DNA from: Arthrobacter pityocampae
Lineage (GTDB): Bacteria > Actinomycetota > Actinomycetes > Actinomycetales > Micrococcaceae
Direction of reading: 5' to 3'
NCBI RefSeq assembly: GCF_002927275.1
Contig: NZ_PRKW01000005.1
Location: 434,001 to 498,000 of the forward strand
DNA length: 64,000 bases
Positions 53,895 to 62,847 of this stretch are shown here, piece by piece. How positions within the stretch are numbered: position 1 is the first letter of the stretch; the number at the start of each line of letters is the position of its first letter. The notes under the pieces were generated by a model that had not been told where the DNA came from, made no database searches, and was given only the letters and a program-made list of their open reading frames with translations. The position numbers were made by a program, and so were the translations under genes.

Positions 53895-54164
53895 CTACTC
53901 GGCCTCGGGCGCCTTCCGCGTCCAGGGCTTCGCCGCAAGGATCCGGGCGAGCGGTCCGAGCCAGGACATCACCACCAGGAGGGTGAAGGTGCTGCTCAGG
54001 GAGGAGCTTAGGGTCGTGGAGGGGAAGAGCTGGTGGACGCCCACGAGGACGGCGGCCACGAGGAACACCTTCTTGAGCGCGCTCAGCACATGCCACGGGA
54101 CCGGGCGCGGCCAGGGCGTGAAATCGGCGGACTCGGTGTCCCCGGGCTGCGTGTCCCAACTCAT
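53895..54164 (-). CDS. Small two-helix membrane protein
   Basis: 89 residues starting MSWDTQPGDTESADF, with AGGGGG 4-5 nt upstream. Two hydrophobic helices: about 29-48 (LKKVFLVAAVLVGVHQLF) and 57-75 (TLLVVMSWLGPLARIL). A basic tail ends it. No domain recognised. It lies between the DUF5684 gene and the amylase gene, both on the same strand. Confidence 0.65.
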   Translation of the reverse strand: MSWDTQPGDTESADFTPWPRPVPWHVLSALKKVFLVAAVLVGVHQLFPSTTLSSSLSSTFTLLVVMSWLGPLARILAAKPWTRKAPEAE

Positions 54165-54227
54165 CCGACCCCCTGCATGGTATGTGCCTCCATTATCCAC
54201 GCGGAACGTCTCCAGGCGGCAGGCACC

Positions 54228-55544
54228 TCACCCGAGGACGGCCCAGCCGCGTGCCGGGACGAGCGCGGAGCCGTCGTCGACGGCCGCCTGTCCGGCGAGG
54301 ACGGACGTCGCACCCGCGGTCCCGAGCCGCTGGTCCTCGTGCGAGAGATTGAGCAGCACGACGAGCGCGTGGGACTCATCCACGGAGCGGTAGGCGAGCA
54401 CTTCGTTGGAGAGGTGGAGCACCTCGGTCCTCGCCCGGTGCAGCCACGCGTTCCGGCGGCGCAGTCCGATGAGCTCCTGGTGCAGGGCGAAGACGGGTCC
54501 GCCGATCGGCGAGAGATCGTGCGGTGAGGGCGGGAAGAGCGGGCGGACGTCGTCGTCGCCCCCTGCCCGGTCCTCCTTGATGCCGCGGTAGCCCTGCTCG
54601 TCCCCGTAGTACACCGAGGGCGTCCCGCCGACCGTGAAGAGGACGACGGCGGCGTGCTGCACGAGGGCGGGGTCCTCGAGCTTGCTCGCGATGCGTGTGA
54701 CGTCGTGGTTCCCGACGAAGGTCAGCGGCGCGAAAGCGGCCAGGAGCGCGTTGTGGCGCTCGAGGGCGGCGGCGAGCTCGTAGAAGTTCGCATCGTTGAG
54801 GGAACTCCAGATGGCCTTCCACAGCTCGTACTGGGTGGTGGAATCGATGCCGCCGGCCTGGACCGCCGCCGCGTAGTCCCCGTGGATGTACTCACCGACG
54901 AAGTACGCGTCCGGGTGCGAGGACCGCACGCGCTGCATCACGTCGGCCCAGAACGACGACGGCACGGCGTAGGCGGCGTCGAGTCGCCAGCCGTCCGCCC
55001 CGCGACCCAGCCAGTACTCCATGACCTCGACGACGAAGTCCGCGACGGCGGGCTCCTCGTGGTCCAGGGCCACCAGGTGGTGGTGCCCCTCGAAGTCGCG
55101 GTACCCGGGCTCGATGCCGGGCCCGGCGCCGTCGGGCCAGTCGAGGGAGAACCAGGCGGCGGTCGGGGCGCCCGGTCCCTGCGTGAGGACCTGCTGGAAG
55201 GGTGCGAAGGAGCGGCCCGTGTGGTTGAAGACGCCGTCGAGGAGGATCCGCAGTCCGCGCCTCCCGGCCTCCGCGACCAGCGTGTCGAAGTCCTCGAGCG
55301 AACCCAGCCGGGGGTCGATCGCGAAGTAGTCGGTGGTGTCGTAGCCGTGCGTCTCGGAGGCGAAGACGGGGCCGAGCGCCAGCCCCGATGTGCCCAGCTC
55401 CACGGCGTAGTCGAGCCAGGGGATCAGCTCGAGCAGCCGATGGGCTGCCGCCGGTTCCCCGGTGGCCGCTTTCTCGGCACCCACGAAGCCGAGCGGGTAG
55501 ACCTGCCACCAGATCGCGTGCTGGACCCACTCGGGCTCGTTCAT
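54228..55544 (-). CDS. GH13 alpha-amylase family enzyme
   Basis: 438 residues from the ATG at 55544. The GH13 barrel opens AIWWQVYPLGFVG. Catalytic residues D189 (GWRLDAAYA), E218 (FVGEYIHGD) and D281 (FVGNHDVTRI) are intact, with DGVFNHTG as the fourth conserved region. A short C-terminal beta domain starts near 370. No secretion signal, so it likely handles cytoplasmic oligosaccharides (maltodextrin or trehalose metabolism). Distinct from the other GH13 at 13302 in its compact size. Confidence 0.88.
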   Translation of the reverse strand: MNEPEWVQHAIWWQVYPLGFVGAEKAATGEPAAAHRLLELIPWLDYAVELGTSGLALGPVFASETHGYDTTDYFAIDPRLGSLEDFDTLVAEAGRRGLRILLDGVFNHTGRSFAPFQQVLTQGPGAPTAAWFSLDWPDGAGPGIEPGYRDFEGHHHLVALDHEEPAVADFVVEVMEYWLGRGADGWRLDAAYAVPSSFWADVMQRVRSSHPDAYFVGEYIHGDYAAAVQAGGIDSTTQYELWKAIWSSLNDANFYELAAALERHNALLAAFAPLTFVGNHDVTRIASKLEDPALVQHAAVVLFTVGGTPSVYYGDEQGYRGIKEDRAGGDDDVRPLFPPSPHDLSPIGGPVFALHQELIGLRRRNAWLHRARTEVLHLSNEVLAYRSVDESHALVVLLNLSHEDQRLGTAGATSVLAGQAAVDDGSALVPARGWAVLG

Positions 55545-55614
55545 GGCGTCGGCCTTCCCGTCTGCTCGCACCGGCCCGGATGGGGCAGCACCCCGGCTGC
55601 GGCCGGGACGATGA

Positions 55615-56049
55615 CTAGCCTACGTCGGCGAACTGCCGGCCGCCCGCCGCGAGATCCCGGACGTCCCTCGGATCCAGGTGCGCGGCGTCGGCGATGGCTC
55701 CGATGGCCCCGCCCGCGTCCGCGGCCCGGACGACGGCGGCCTCGAGGTCGGCCGTGAGCTGGTCGAGGTGCCACTCCGAGGACTCGAGGTCGGCCGCGGC
55801 CGCTGCCACCCGGCGAAGGGCGGGAGGCAGGGGGTGGGCGAGTTCGGCGGGCTCCTCGGGCGAGAGCTGGAAGCCGCAGGGGCAGGCCCAGACCAGTTCG
55901 ACGTCGTCCGCGGCGGGCACCTGCGGGATCAGGCCGTAGGGAGCGGCGCGGTAGGAGGTCTCGCGGAGGATCATGGGGTCCCCGCAGTGCAGGGGAGCGA
56001 CAGTCCTCGCATCGTCCCCGCCGAGCGTGTCACCGATGGCCTGCGTCAT
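55615..56049 (-). CDS. Conserved hypothetical protein with Cys-rich knuckle
   Basis: 144 residues. HCGDPMIL at 21-28 and WACPCGFQL at about 54-62 place two Cys sites around 30 residues apart, reminiscent of a zinc ribbon. The C-terminal half is helical, Ala-rich (AAAADLESSEWHLDQLTADL) and ends with a helix-turn-helix-like IGAIADAAHLDPRDVRDLA. It could be a DNA-binding or regulatory protein. A 29-bp inverted repeat lies 36 bp upstream. I do not recognise the family. Confidence 0.6.
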   Translation of the reverse strand: MTQAIGDTLGGDDARTVAPLHCGDPMILRETSYRAAPYGLIPQVPAADDVELVWACPCGFQLSPEEPAELAHPLPPALRRVAAAAADLESSEWHLDQLTADLEAAVVRAADAGGAIGAIADAAHLDPRDVRDLAAGGRQFADVG

Positions 56050-56084
56050 GACCTGACCTTTCGAGTCGGAAATACGAACCGGAC

Positions 56085-56113
56085 ATATAACTAGTTCGAC
56101 AAACTAGTTATAT
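56085..56113. promoter_or_regulatory. 29-bp perfect inverted repeat upstream of the 56049 gene
   Basis: ATATAACTAGTT-CGACA-AACTAGTTATAT is a perfect 12+5+12 inverted repeat. The octamer AACTAGTT, itself a palindrome, occurs twice (56089-56096 and 56102-56109), 13 bp apart. A+T-rich in a G+C-rich genome, it is a good operator candidate (MarR or TetR style). No regulator gene is adjacent. Confidence 0.7.
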
Positions 56114-56145
56114 GCGGAGCGACCTCCGCGTGTCCATTTCGCGGT

Positions 56146-56889
56146 CTACCCCTCCCCGGCGGCCTCCAGGACCCGTCCCGCCAGTTGCTCGAGGACGGCC
56201 GGGGACGCACCGGGGGAGCCCGTCGCCTGGCTCGTCGCGGCAACCGTGAGGTCGCCGCGAGCGACGGTCACGGTGGTGCTGTCCTGCTGCTGGCCATCCG
56301 GCAGCTCGACGGTGGACCTGACGGCGAAGGAGGTTGCGTCCTCCATGGTGGTCTCGACGGACTCCATGGTGCCCTCGACGGTGACTCCCTGCATCTCGAT
56401 CGTGTACGTCGAGCAGGTCGCCACCAGGGCGAGCTCCTTCTCGGCGTTCTCCGTCAGGCGGTCCTCGGCGCCGTCGGCGACCGCGAGACTCACCGAGACG
56501 CTCGACAGGCCGTCCGGAGCCGGGGCCACGCCGATGGCCAGTTCCGCGTCCTCCACCAGCGTCGAGAAGTCCTGTGGGAGGACGTTGCACTCGGCGGGAG
56601 TGATCGTCACACCGTCCATCAGCTGCGAGGCCTGGCCGAGGGCGGCCGTCACCTGATCCGCGGGTACGACGGTGAGGGGCGTGCCGTCGTGCGTCGAGAT
56701 GGTCCCGAGGATCTCCGCCAGGTCCTCGCTGGAGTAGCCCCCGGGATCCGCCGGGGCGGAACTGCTGGCAACCGCCGCTTCCGGTGCACCGACCGTCGGC
56801 GCAGGCTCGGCCGCGGAGGGGCCGCCGCACGCGGTCAGGGCGAGCAGGAGGCTGCCGGTGAGGACGGGACGGAACAGGACACGCGACAT
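56146..56889 (-). CDS. Secreted lipoprotein, function unknown
   Basis: 247 residues. Signal with lipobox LLALTAC (C21), then an Ala/Pro/Ser-rich stretch (about 22-50), then an acidic beta-rich domain with LMDGVTITPAECNVLPQDF and VTVARGDLTVAATSQATG near the end. It resembles the sensory or lipid-binding lipoproteins of actinobacteria (DUF5642-like in overall composition) but I do not assign a family. It likely sits on the outer face of the membrane. Confidence 0.65.
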   Translation of the reverse strand: MSRVLFRPVLTGSLLLALTACGGPSAAEPAPTVGAPEAAVASSSAPADPGGYSSEDLAEILGTISTHDGTPLTVVPADQVTAALGQASQLMDGVTITPAECNVLPQDFSTLVEDAELAIGVAPAPDGLSSVSVSLAVADGAEDRLTENAEKELALVATCSTYTIEMQGVTVEGTMESVETTMEDATSFAVRSTVELPDGQQQDSTTVTVARGDLTVAATSQATGSPGASPAVLEQLAGRVLEAAGEG

Positions 56890-56982
56890 GAAGGACCCCC
56901 AGGTGTGACGGGGCCCCTGCGGCCCCTGCTGGGCCCGACGATACAGTCCCGTGTCACCGCGGACGGCGGGACTCGCCCTGCT

Positions 56983-57825
56983 CTAGTTCGAGGATCGCTC
57001 CGCTTCGGTACCGCGGTCCGCCCGGCGGAGCCGGCGGCCGGACTCGCGGTAGACCTGCGCGCAGAAGGCGACGAGCAGGAGGGCATGCGCCATGTCGCCG
57101 CCGTAATACATGAGCTGGGCTGCCTGCTCCGTATCGGGGGGCAGCCCGTCCCGGTCCGCGACGGCGTACAGGTGCTTGGCCACGATCCCGTGCACGGCGA
57201 TCGACACCACGAGGGCTCCGGCCCCGACCCTGACGGGGGCACGGTGCGGATGAGGATCGATGCCGACGACGGCATAGGTGAACAGAGTGCCGGACACCAC
57301 GAAGTGCACGTGGAGAAGCGGCCCGAGGGCGGGATGGTGCAGCAGCGCGAACCCCGCCCCGTCCCAGTACAGGAGCGCCATGGGCGCCGTCGCCAGGAGC
57401 ATCGCGGGAACGGGATGGGCGAGCAGCCGTAGCGCCGGGGCACGGACGAGCCTGCTGTACGCGCGTCCCACCCGGGCCGGCACCGCCCGCAGGAGGACGG
57501 TGCCGGGCGCGCCGAGGACGAGCAGCAGCGGGACGACCATCCCCAGCACCAGATGGACGGCCATGTGGCCGGTGCTGCTCGTAGCGGCGGCGTGTGCGAG
57601 CGGCCCGGCGGTCACGGCGAGCCCGAGCGCCGTCCCGGACAGCCAGGCGATCGAGTGCCGCAGAGGGAGGGCGTCGCGTCCGCGCAGGGCGGCCGCACGC
57701 CCTGCGGCGAGGTACAGGACGGCGAGGCAGAGCCAGACGACGACGGCAACGGTGTCGAGCGCGGCGACGGCAGGGTCGCCGACGCCGGTCGTCAGGGAGC
57801 CGGAGTGGTGCGGACCCTCAGCCAC
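56983..57825 (-). CDS. CtaG-like cytochrome c oxidase assembly protein
   Basis: 280 residues from GTG. About seven helices, with HMAVHLVLGMVVPLLLVLGAP, LLYWDGAGFALLHHP and ALLHVHFVVSGTLFTYAVVG, and His-rich YGGDMAHALLLVAFCAQVY. These are hallmarks of the caa3_CtaG family that helps insert copper into heme-copper oxidases. The start overlaps the stop of the DUF2243 gene by 8 bp (GTGGCTGA), forming a membrane gene pair. Such CtaG/DUF2243 pairs are common in actinobacteria. Confidence 0.85.
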   Translation of the reverse strand: MAEGPHHSGSLTTGVGDPAVAALDTVAVVVWLCLAVLYLAAGRAAALRGRDALPLRHSIAWLSGTALGLAVTAGPLAHAAATSSTGHMAVHLVLGMVVPLLLVLGAPGTVLLRAVPARVGRAYSRLVRAPALRLLAHPVPAMLLATAPMALLYWDGAGFALLHHPALGPLLHVHFVVSGTLFTYAVVGIDPHPHRAPVRVGAGALVVSIAVHGIVAKHLYAVADRDGLPPDTEQAAQLMYYGGDMAHALLLVAFCAQVYRESGRRLRRADRGTEAERSSN

Positions 57826-58327
57826 GGTCCGCGGCGTCGCCCCTGCGTCCGGCTCGACCGGCCGTCCGGAGCACCAGGAGGCCGGCGAGCAGGAACGCCG
57901 CGGCGGCCCCGTTCCACAGCAGGTCGTACGGAAGGAGGTCCACGCCGTAGCGGATCTGGTGCAGGTCCAGGATCTTGTGGTGCATCAGGCCGTCGTACAG
58001 CTGGAAAGCGCCGATGCCCACGAGGGTTCCGCCCACCCAGCGCCGGGTGTCCAGTGCGTTGCGGCGCCGGAGGTCGGCGAACAGGAAGAGCGATGCCACG
58101 GTCGCGAACCAGCTGAAGGCGTGGAAGAGCCCGTCCGATACGAGGCCGGCGTCGGGGGTGGACCGGTCGTAGAAGTGGTGCCAGTGGAGCAGTTGGTGGA
58201 ACACGGCCTCGTCGATGAAGGCGATGATCCCGCAGCCGAACAGGATTCCCACCAGCACGTTGCGGCGCTCGAGGAGGCCCGCGCGGGAGCGTGGAGCCGC
58301 GGCGGGCGGCCGGCCGGATGCAGCCAT
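57818..58327 (-). CDS. DUF2243 membrane protein
   Basis: 169 residues from ATG with GAGGG 6 nt upstream. Four helices: VLVGILFGCGIIAFIDEAVFHQLLHWHHFYD (the FIDE.VFHQLLHWHHFYD core is the DUF2243 signature), HAFSWFATVASLFLFA, IGAFQLYDGLMHHKILDLHQIR and LLWNGAAAAFLLAGLLVL. The conserved His residues hint at metal or heme binding. It is translated together with CtaG, which suggests a respiratory role. Confidence 0.88.
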   Translation of the reverse strand: MAASGRPPAAAPRSRAGLLERRNVLVGILFGCGIIAFIDEAVFHQLLHWHHFYDRSTPDAGLVSDGLFHAFSWFATVASLFLFADLRRRNALDTRRWVGGTLVGIGAFQLYDGLMHHKILDLHQIRYGVDLLPYDLLWNGAAAAFLLAGLLVLRTAGRAGRRGDAADRG

Positions 58328-58485
58328 GGTGATCCCTCTGGTCGGTGGGCGGGTCGGGGTCCAGCGTGCCAGTGGACGCGGGGTGTGGTCCACCGCGTCT
58401 CCGGGCGGGCGGACACCGGCGGCCTGATGGTAGGACCAGCGTCACGGCGCGTATCGCAACCCGCGCCCGGCTGACCCGGTTGTTC

Positions 58486-58806
58486 TCAGGAGGCTTTCTC
58501 GTCGTACCACCAGTGCGCGTCCGCGCGCGGCGACCGGCGGGCGGCAGGCAGGGCCACCACGACGGCGCCCCCGCGCGGGTGCGTGAGGAGCATCCGGATC
58601 CCCGCCAGCAGCGCGGCGGGGATGGACACGAGGATGGCGACGGCGAGGGCGTACACCGCGAGGGCCAGATGGACGGGGGAGTGGTGCAGCCCCGCCAGGA
58701 GGGCGCCGCTGCCGAGCCACAGCCACACCCAGAAGAGGCCGATCACGAACAGCACGGAGCGGGCACGCCGGTACCGCAACGGATGGTGCACCCGGCTACG
58801 CGCCAT
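58486..58806 (-). CDS. Small integral membrane protein
   Basis: 106 residues with two membrane helices (VLFVIGLFWVWLWLGSGALLAGLH and LALAVYALAVAILVSIPAALLAG) and the tail WWYDEKAS. The pair of helices with a basic N-terminus (MARSRVHHPLRYRRAR) gives no family call. It is in the same direction as DUF2243 but separated by about 160 bp. Confidence 0.6.
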   Translation of the reverse strand: MARSRVHHPLRYRRARSVLFVIGLFWVWLWLGSGALLAGLHHSPVHLALAVYALAVAILVSIPAALLAGIRMLLTHPRGGAVVVALPAARRSPRADAHWWYDEKAS

Positions 58807-58929
58807 ATCGCTCTCCCCAGACTGATCCCTCGGACCCGCACGGCAGGACCACAGGAGAAAAGACTAGACCGGCATGGCGACTCCTCCGGCGATTCGAGAC
58901 CGAATCGATACCGGACCACAGCCGGCCTC

Positions 58930-60219
58930 CTACAGGGTCAGTGCGGCCCCCGGGAGATCCGCGTGCGCGGTGCCCTCGCCGAGCAACCGGACGTGGTCCG
59001 GGTTGAGGTCCCCGATGCGGTTCACACCGAGGAGCTGCATGGTGCGGGCCGTCTGCGTGCCGAGGATCTCGATGGTGCGGTCCACGCCCCGGCGTCCCCC
59101 GGCCATGAGCCCGTACAGGTAGGCCCGGCCGATCAGGGTGAAGTCGGCCCCGAGGGCCACGGCGGCCACGATGTCCCCGCCGCTCATGATGCCCGTGTCG
59201 AGGATGATCGCCGTCTTGCCCTTCAGTTCGGCGGCGACGCGCGGCAGCAGGTGCAGTGGGACGGGCGCGCGGTCCAGCTGGCGCCCACCGTGGTTGGAGA
59301 GGATGATGCCGTCGGCGCCGTGGTCCACCGCCTTCCTGGCGTCGTCGAGCGTCTGGATGCCCTTCACCACGAGGTTCCCCTTCCACACGCTGCGCAGCCA
59401 GTCGAGGTCCTCGAACGTGAGGGTGGGATCGAACATCGAGTCGATGAGGTCCGCCACCGTGCCGGAGTAGCGCGAGAGGGAGGCGAAGGACAACGGCTCG
59501 TGGGTGAGGAAGTTGAACCACCAGGCCGGCCGGTAGGAGGCATCCACGACGGTCTTCAGGGTCAGCGCGGGCGGGATGGTCATCCCGTTCCGGACGTCCC
59601 GGAGCCGCGCCCCGGCCACGGCGGTGTCCACGGTGACCATGAGGGTGTCGTTACCGGCGGCGGCGGCGCGGGCGATGAGCTCCAGGGAGCGGTCGCGGTC
59701 CGTCCACAGGTACAGCTGGAACCAGTTGCGTCCGTCCGGCGCCGCCCGGGCCACATCCTCGATGGACGCGGTGCCCATGGTCGAGAGCGTGTAGGGGATG
59801 CCCGCCGCGGCTGCCGCCCGCGACCCGGCGTACTCGCCCTCGGACTGCATCATGCGGGTGAAGCCGGTGGGGGCGATCCCGAACGGCAGTGCGGAGTCCC
59901 GTCCGAGGATCGGGGTGACGGTGCTGACCGTCTCCACGTCCCGCAGGATGCCCGGCCGGAACTCGATGTCGAGGAACGCCTGGCGGGCACGCGCCAGGGA
60001 GATCTCGGCTTCCGCCGCACCGTCCGTGTAGTCGAACGGTGCGGTGGGGGTGCGCCGTTTGGCCAGATCGCGGAGATCCCAGACGGTGTTGGCCCGCTGG
60101 AGGCGCGCGGTGGTGCCGAGCCCGGGCTTCTTGAACTGCATGAGCGGGGCCAGGTCCGCGACCCGGGGGAGCCTGCGCCGCAGGGCGGGGGGAACGGTTG
60201 CTTTCGGGGGAGTCTGCAT
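58930..60219 (-). CDS. lldD: FMN-dependent L-lactate dehydrogenase
   Basis: 429 residues from the ATG at 60219. It is an alpha-hydroxy-acid oxidase barrel: [25 protein letters not shown]286 ([12 protein letters not shown]), H310 and R313 ([12 protein letters not shown]), and [21 protein letters not shown]. These bind FMN and abstract the alpha-proton of lactate. A long extension upstream crosses the operator and was rejected. The divergent GntR gene and its TGTGTGGT operator are the typical lactate-sensing arrangement. Confidence 0.92.
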   Translation of the reverse strand: MQTPPKATVPPALRRRLPRVADLAPLMQFKKPGLGTTARLQRANTVWDLRDLAKRRTPTAPFDYTDGAAEAEISLARARQAFLDIEFRPGILRDVETVSTVTPILGRDSALPFGIAPTGFTRMMQSEGEYAGSRAAAAAGIPYTLSTMGTASIEDVARAAPDGRNWFQLYLWTDRDRSLELIARAAAAGNDTLMVTVDTAVAGARLRDVRNGMTIPPALTLKTVVDASYRPAWWFNFLTHEPLSFASLSRYSGTVADLIDSMFDPTLTFEDLDWLRSVWKGNLVVKGIQTLDDARKAVDHGADGIILSNHGGRQLDRAPVPLHLLPRVAAELKGKTAIILDTGIMSGGDIVAAVALGADFTLIGRAYLYGLMAGGRRGVDRTIEILGTQTARTMQLLGVNRIGDLNPDHVRLLGEGTAHADLPGAALTL

Positions 60220-60292
60220 GGTCTGCCTTTGCTCGTCGTCGGGCCGCGGTCCACCCATCACCGGGGGGCGCCGGGGTGAGGTCAGGCCACAG

Positions 60293-60329
60293 ATCCTACG
60301 GTGTGTGGTCCTACCACACAAGCTATGCT
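60293..60329. promoter_or_regulatory. Bidirectional lldD/GntR promoter with a 19-bp operator
   Basis: TGTGTGGT-CCT-ACCACACA (60302-60320) is a perfect inverted repeat with the TGGTCCTACCA core of LldR/PdhR-type sites. Minus strand: -35 TTGTGT (60316-60321), 17-nt spacer, -10 TAGGAT (60293-60298) for lldD. Plus strand: -10 TATGCT (60324-60329), 6 nt before the ATG at 60336, so the GntR mRNA may be leaderless. One operator controls both directions. Confidence 0.8.
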
Positions 60330-60335
60330 GGCCGC

Positions 60336-61076
60336 ATGCGTACTCACCAGGCGGTCTCTGCATGGCTCGAGCAGGAACTCGCGGCGGGACGGCTGGCCAT
60401 CGGCTCACGCCTGCCGGGGGAGCGCGCGATGGCCGAGCAGCTCGGGATCTCCCGCGCGTCCGTGCGTGAGGGGACGCGGGTCCTGGAGGCGCTCGGCGTC
60501 GTCCGCGCCGGGGTGGGCTCCGGTCCGCAGGCGGGGACGGTCATCACCGGCAATCCCGCACTGGCGCTGGACTCCGCCCTGCGGCTGCACGTCGCGAGCG
60601 CGCACCTGCCCGTCAGGGACGTCGTCGAGACGCGGCTGCTGCTCGAGACGTGGGCGGCGGCCCATGCCTCGCCGGACTCGCCCGCCCTGGCGCGCGCAGC
60701 CCTCCTCCTCGACGAGATGGACCGGCACGACGACGGCCCGGACGGTTTCCTGGAGCGCGACTCCCTCTTCCACGTGGCCCTCGCGGAGGCTGCGGGCAAC
60801 GTCCTGATCGGCGCCATGATGGGATCGCTGCGCGGATCGATCGCGGCGTACACGCAACGGCTCACCGCTGGACTCCCCGACTGGGGTGCCACCTCCGACC
60901 GCCTCCGGCGGGAACACCGCGCCATCCTCGAGGCGGTGCTGTCGGGCCGGGGCGGGACCGCAGCGGAACTGGTCCGCTCCCATATCGAGGGCTTCTACCG
61001 CGAGGCCGGCGTCGCCCAGGATGCAAGCGCTTCCCCCCGGCAGGCGACCCTTTCCCCGGGGATGCCCGAGATCTAG
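60336..61076 (+). CDS. lldR: GntR/FadR-type regulator of lactate genes (LldR-like)
   Basis: 246 residues. Winged helix (about 5-70): [35 protein letters not shown] in consecutive parts. FCD domain (about 90-225): [32 protein letters not shown] (Asp-His metal site), [16 protein letters not shown] and [10 protein letters not shown]. The divergent lldD and the shared palindrome mark it as LldR-like. It probably represses both genes until L-lactate binds. The ATG may be at the transcription start. Confidence 0.88.
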   Translation: MRTHQAVSAWLEQELAAGRLAIGSRLPGERAMAEQLGISRASVREGTRVLEALGVVRAGVGSGPQAGTVITGNPALALDSALRLHVASAHLPVRDVVETRLLLETWAAAHASPDSPALARAALLLDEMDRHDDGPDGFLERDSLFHVALAEAAGNVLIGAMMGSLRGSIAAYTQRLTAGLPDWGATSDRLRREHRAILEAVLSGRGGTAAELVRSHIEGFYREAGVAQDASASPRQATLSPGMPEI

Positions 61077-61129
61077 ACTGCAGGAGTCTGGTCGAGCAGC
61101 GGGCCACCGACCTCGACGTGGAGCAGGCC

Positions 61130-61531
61130 ATGGAACATCTCCCTCACATCCTCGAACACCCCACCGTGCTGCGGGACGGGGCGCCCGTCCCGGAGAGTCG
61201 GCGCGCCGTCCTCCCCGGGATCCTCCCCGGCGCGGCCCCCGACGTCCCGGACGACCTCCGGGGCGTGTCGACCCGCCGGCTGCGGATCATCTGCAACCAT
61301 GCCTACCAGCTCCTGGACCATGACTGCCCGTCCGCCGAGAGCCGGGAGCGGTACGAGGCCGTCGTCGAGGAGCTCGAGTGGCGGGAGGCCCATGCGGAGC
61401 AGCTGACCGCGGAGGGCCCGCCGTCGAGGTTCCGCGACACCGCCGTGGTCATCACGTTCATGCCGCGCGCACTGCGCCGTCGGCTCCGGCGGCCCGGGGC
61501 GGCCCGCGCCGCAGGACGGGATCGCCGGTGA
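61130..61531 (+). CDS. Conserved hypothetical protein
   Basis: 133 residues. MEHLPHILEHPTVLRDGAPV then VSTRRLRIICNHAYQLLDHD and a basic C-terminus (RRLRRPGAARAAGRDRR). It looks helical and soluble. GTGGAG lies 6-10 nt before the ATG. Its stop overlaps the DinB-like gene start (GTGA). No recognised domain; linkage with the DinB-like gene is the only clue. Confidence 0.5.
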   Translation: MEHLPHILEHPTVLRDGAPVPESRRAVLPGILPGAAPDVPDDLRGVSTRRLRIICNHAYQLLDHDCPSAESRERYEAVVEELEWREAHAEQLTAEGPPSRFRDTAVVITFMPRALRRRLRRPGAARAAGRDRR

Positions 61532-62043
61532 CGTCCGCCGAGGTCCTGTCCGACGCCTTCGGCCGGCTGCCCGACCTCGTCCGCGGCGCCGTGCGCGGCC
61601 TCGATGCGGACGAGTTGTCCGCCCGTCCGGGCGGCTCAGCGAACTCGATCGCCTGGCTCATCTGGCACCTGACCCGCGTGGAGGACAGCCACCTCGCGGA
61701 AGCATTCGGTCACGAGCAGGTGTGGCTGGCCGACGGCGTCGCCGACCGCTGGGACCTCCCGCTGGATCACGGGGACACCGGCTACGGTCACTCGGGGGAC
61801 GAGGTCGACGCCGTCCGCGTGGACTCCGCCCAGCAGCTGCTGGACTACTTCGACGCGGTCCACCGGCTCGCACGGGACCTCGTGGCGGGCGTGGACGAGC
61901 AGCACCTGCACCGGGTGGTCGACGAGGGGTGGGATCCGCCGGTCACCCTGCTCGTCCGGCTCGTGAGCGTCCTCGACGACGCCGTGCAGCACGCCGGCCA
62001 GGCCGCCTACGCCCGGGGCATCATCCTCGCCGACCGGCCCTAG
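61528..62043 (+). CDS. DinB/DUF664-like protein
   Basis: 171 residues from GTG. A four-helix bundle pattern with LSDAFGRLPDLVRGAVRGL, ANSIAWLIWHLTRVEDSHLA and the C-terminal LVSVLDDAVQHAGQAAYARG. The three His positions (WHLTRVED, FDAVH, VQHAGQAAY) are spaced like the metal site of DinB/YfiT-like thiol-dependent enzymes such as mycothiol S-transferases. Stop overlaps the opposite alkB-like gene by 4 bp. Substrate unknown. Confidence 0.82.
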   Translation: MTSAEVLSDAFGRLPDLVRGAVRGLDADELSARPGGSANSIAWLIWHLTRVEDSHLAEAFGHEQVWLADGVADRWDLPLDHGDTGYGHSGDEVDAVRVDSAQQLLDYFDAVHRLARDLVAGVDEQHLHRVVDEGWDPPVTLLVRLVSVLDDAVQHAGQAAYARGIILADRP

Positions 62044-62702
62044 CCGAGGCCCGTCTGCCGCAGCGTGACGTTCAGCCGCCCCTCGAAGCCGATGCCGGCC
62101 GGCGCCGTCCCGGGCAGGGTCCGCAGGACACCGTGGTAGGCGAAGCGCGAGGGGCCGCCGAAGACGAACAGATCGCCGGACGCCAGCTGCACGTCCTGCC
62201 AGGGCCGGTTCCGGTTCTCGGTGTTGCCGAAGCGGAACACGCACGCCGCACCGAGACTCAGTGAGACGACCGGCGCGTTCGTCCGCTCCTCCCGGTCCTG
62301 GTGCATGCCCATCCGGGCCGCGTCGTCGTAGTAGTTCACGAGGGCGGCGTCGGGCTCGTAGGAGGAGCCGGCGTCCTCCCCGTAGGCTGCCGTCACGGCG
62401 TCGCGCCCCAGCGTGCGCAGCACCTCCGGGAAGGGTGCGACGGCGGCGCCGCCGACGTCGTCGGCCGTGCGGCTGTACCGGTAGGGCAGCCAGTGCCAGC
62501 CGAGGCTCACGCTCTTCACCGACATGACGCCGCCGGTCGGCATGGTCACCGCGCGCATCGGGACCGGCCCGCTCGCCCACGTGCGGCAGAGGCCCACCAG
62601 GCGGCGCTGCTGATCCGGGTCCAGCCAGTCGGGGATGTGCACGGCGCCGGGCGCGAGCTGCCGCCGCGGGCGGGGAATCAGGGCGTCGAACGGATCGGTC
62701 AC
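62040..62702 (-). CDS. AlkB-like 2-oxoglutarate/Fe(II) dioxygenase
   Basis: 220 residues from GTG. Iron ligands H134-x-D136 (MGMHQDREE) and H190 (RFAYHGVLR); 2-oxoglutarate is held by R209 and R215 (GRLNVTLRQTG). VSLSLGAACVFRFGN is the typical core strand. AlkB repairs 1-methyladenine and 3-methylcytosine by oxidative demethylation. The ATG-containing upstream extension to 62771 has no ribosome site and was not used; the GTG site also has a weak Shine-Dalgarno. Confidence 0.88.
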   Translation of the reverse strand: MTDPFDALIPRPRRQLAPGAVHIPDWLDPDQQRRLVGLCRTWASGPVPMRAVTMPTGGVMSVKSVSLGWHWLPYRYSRTADDVGGAAVAPFPEVLRTLGRDAVTAAYGEDAGSSYEPDAALVNYYDDAARMGMHQDREERTNAPVVSLSLGAACVFRFGNTENRNRPWQDVQLASGDLFVFGGPSRFAYHGVLRTLPGTAPAGIGFEGRLNVTLRQTGLG

Positions 62703-62847
62703 CCCACCATTGTGCTCGGGAAACCCACGCCGTTCGTTGAAGCAATCTTCGGTCCCTGCCCGGTACTGCATCGAGGTGGGCGCGAAAGACTCGGATCAGG
62801 CACCGGCACCAGAGGGTGTCCCCCATTCCCCGAGAGGACCGAACGAG

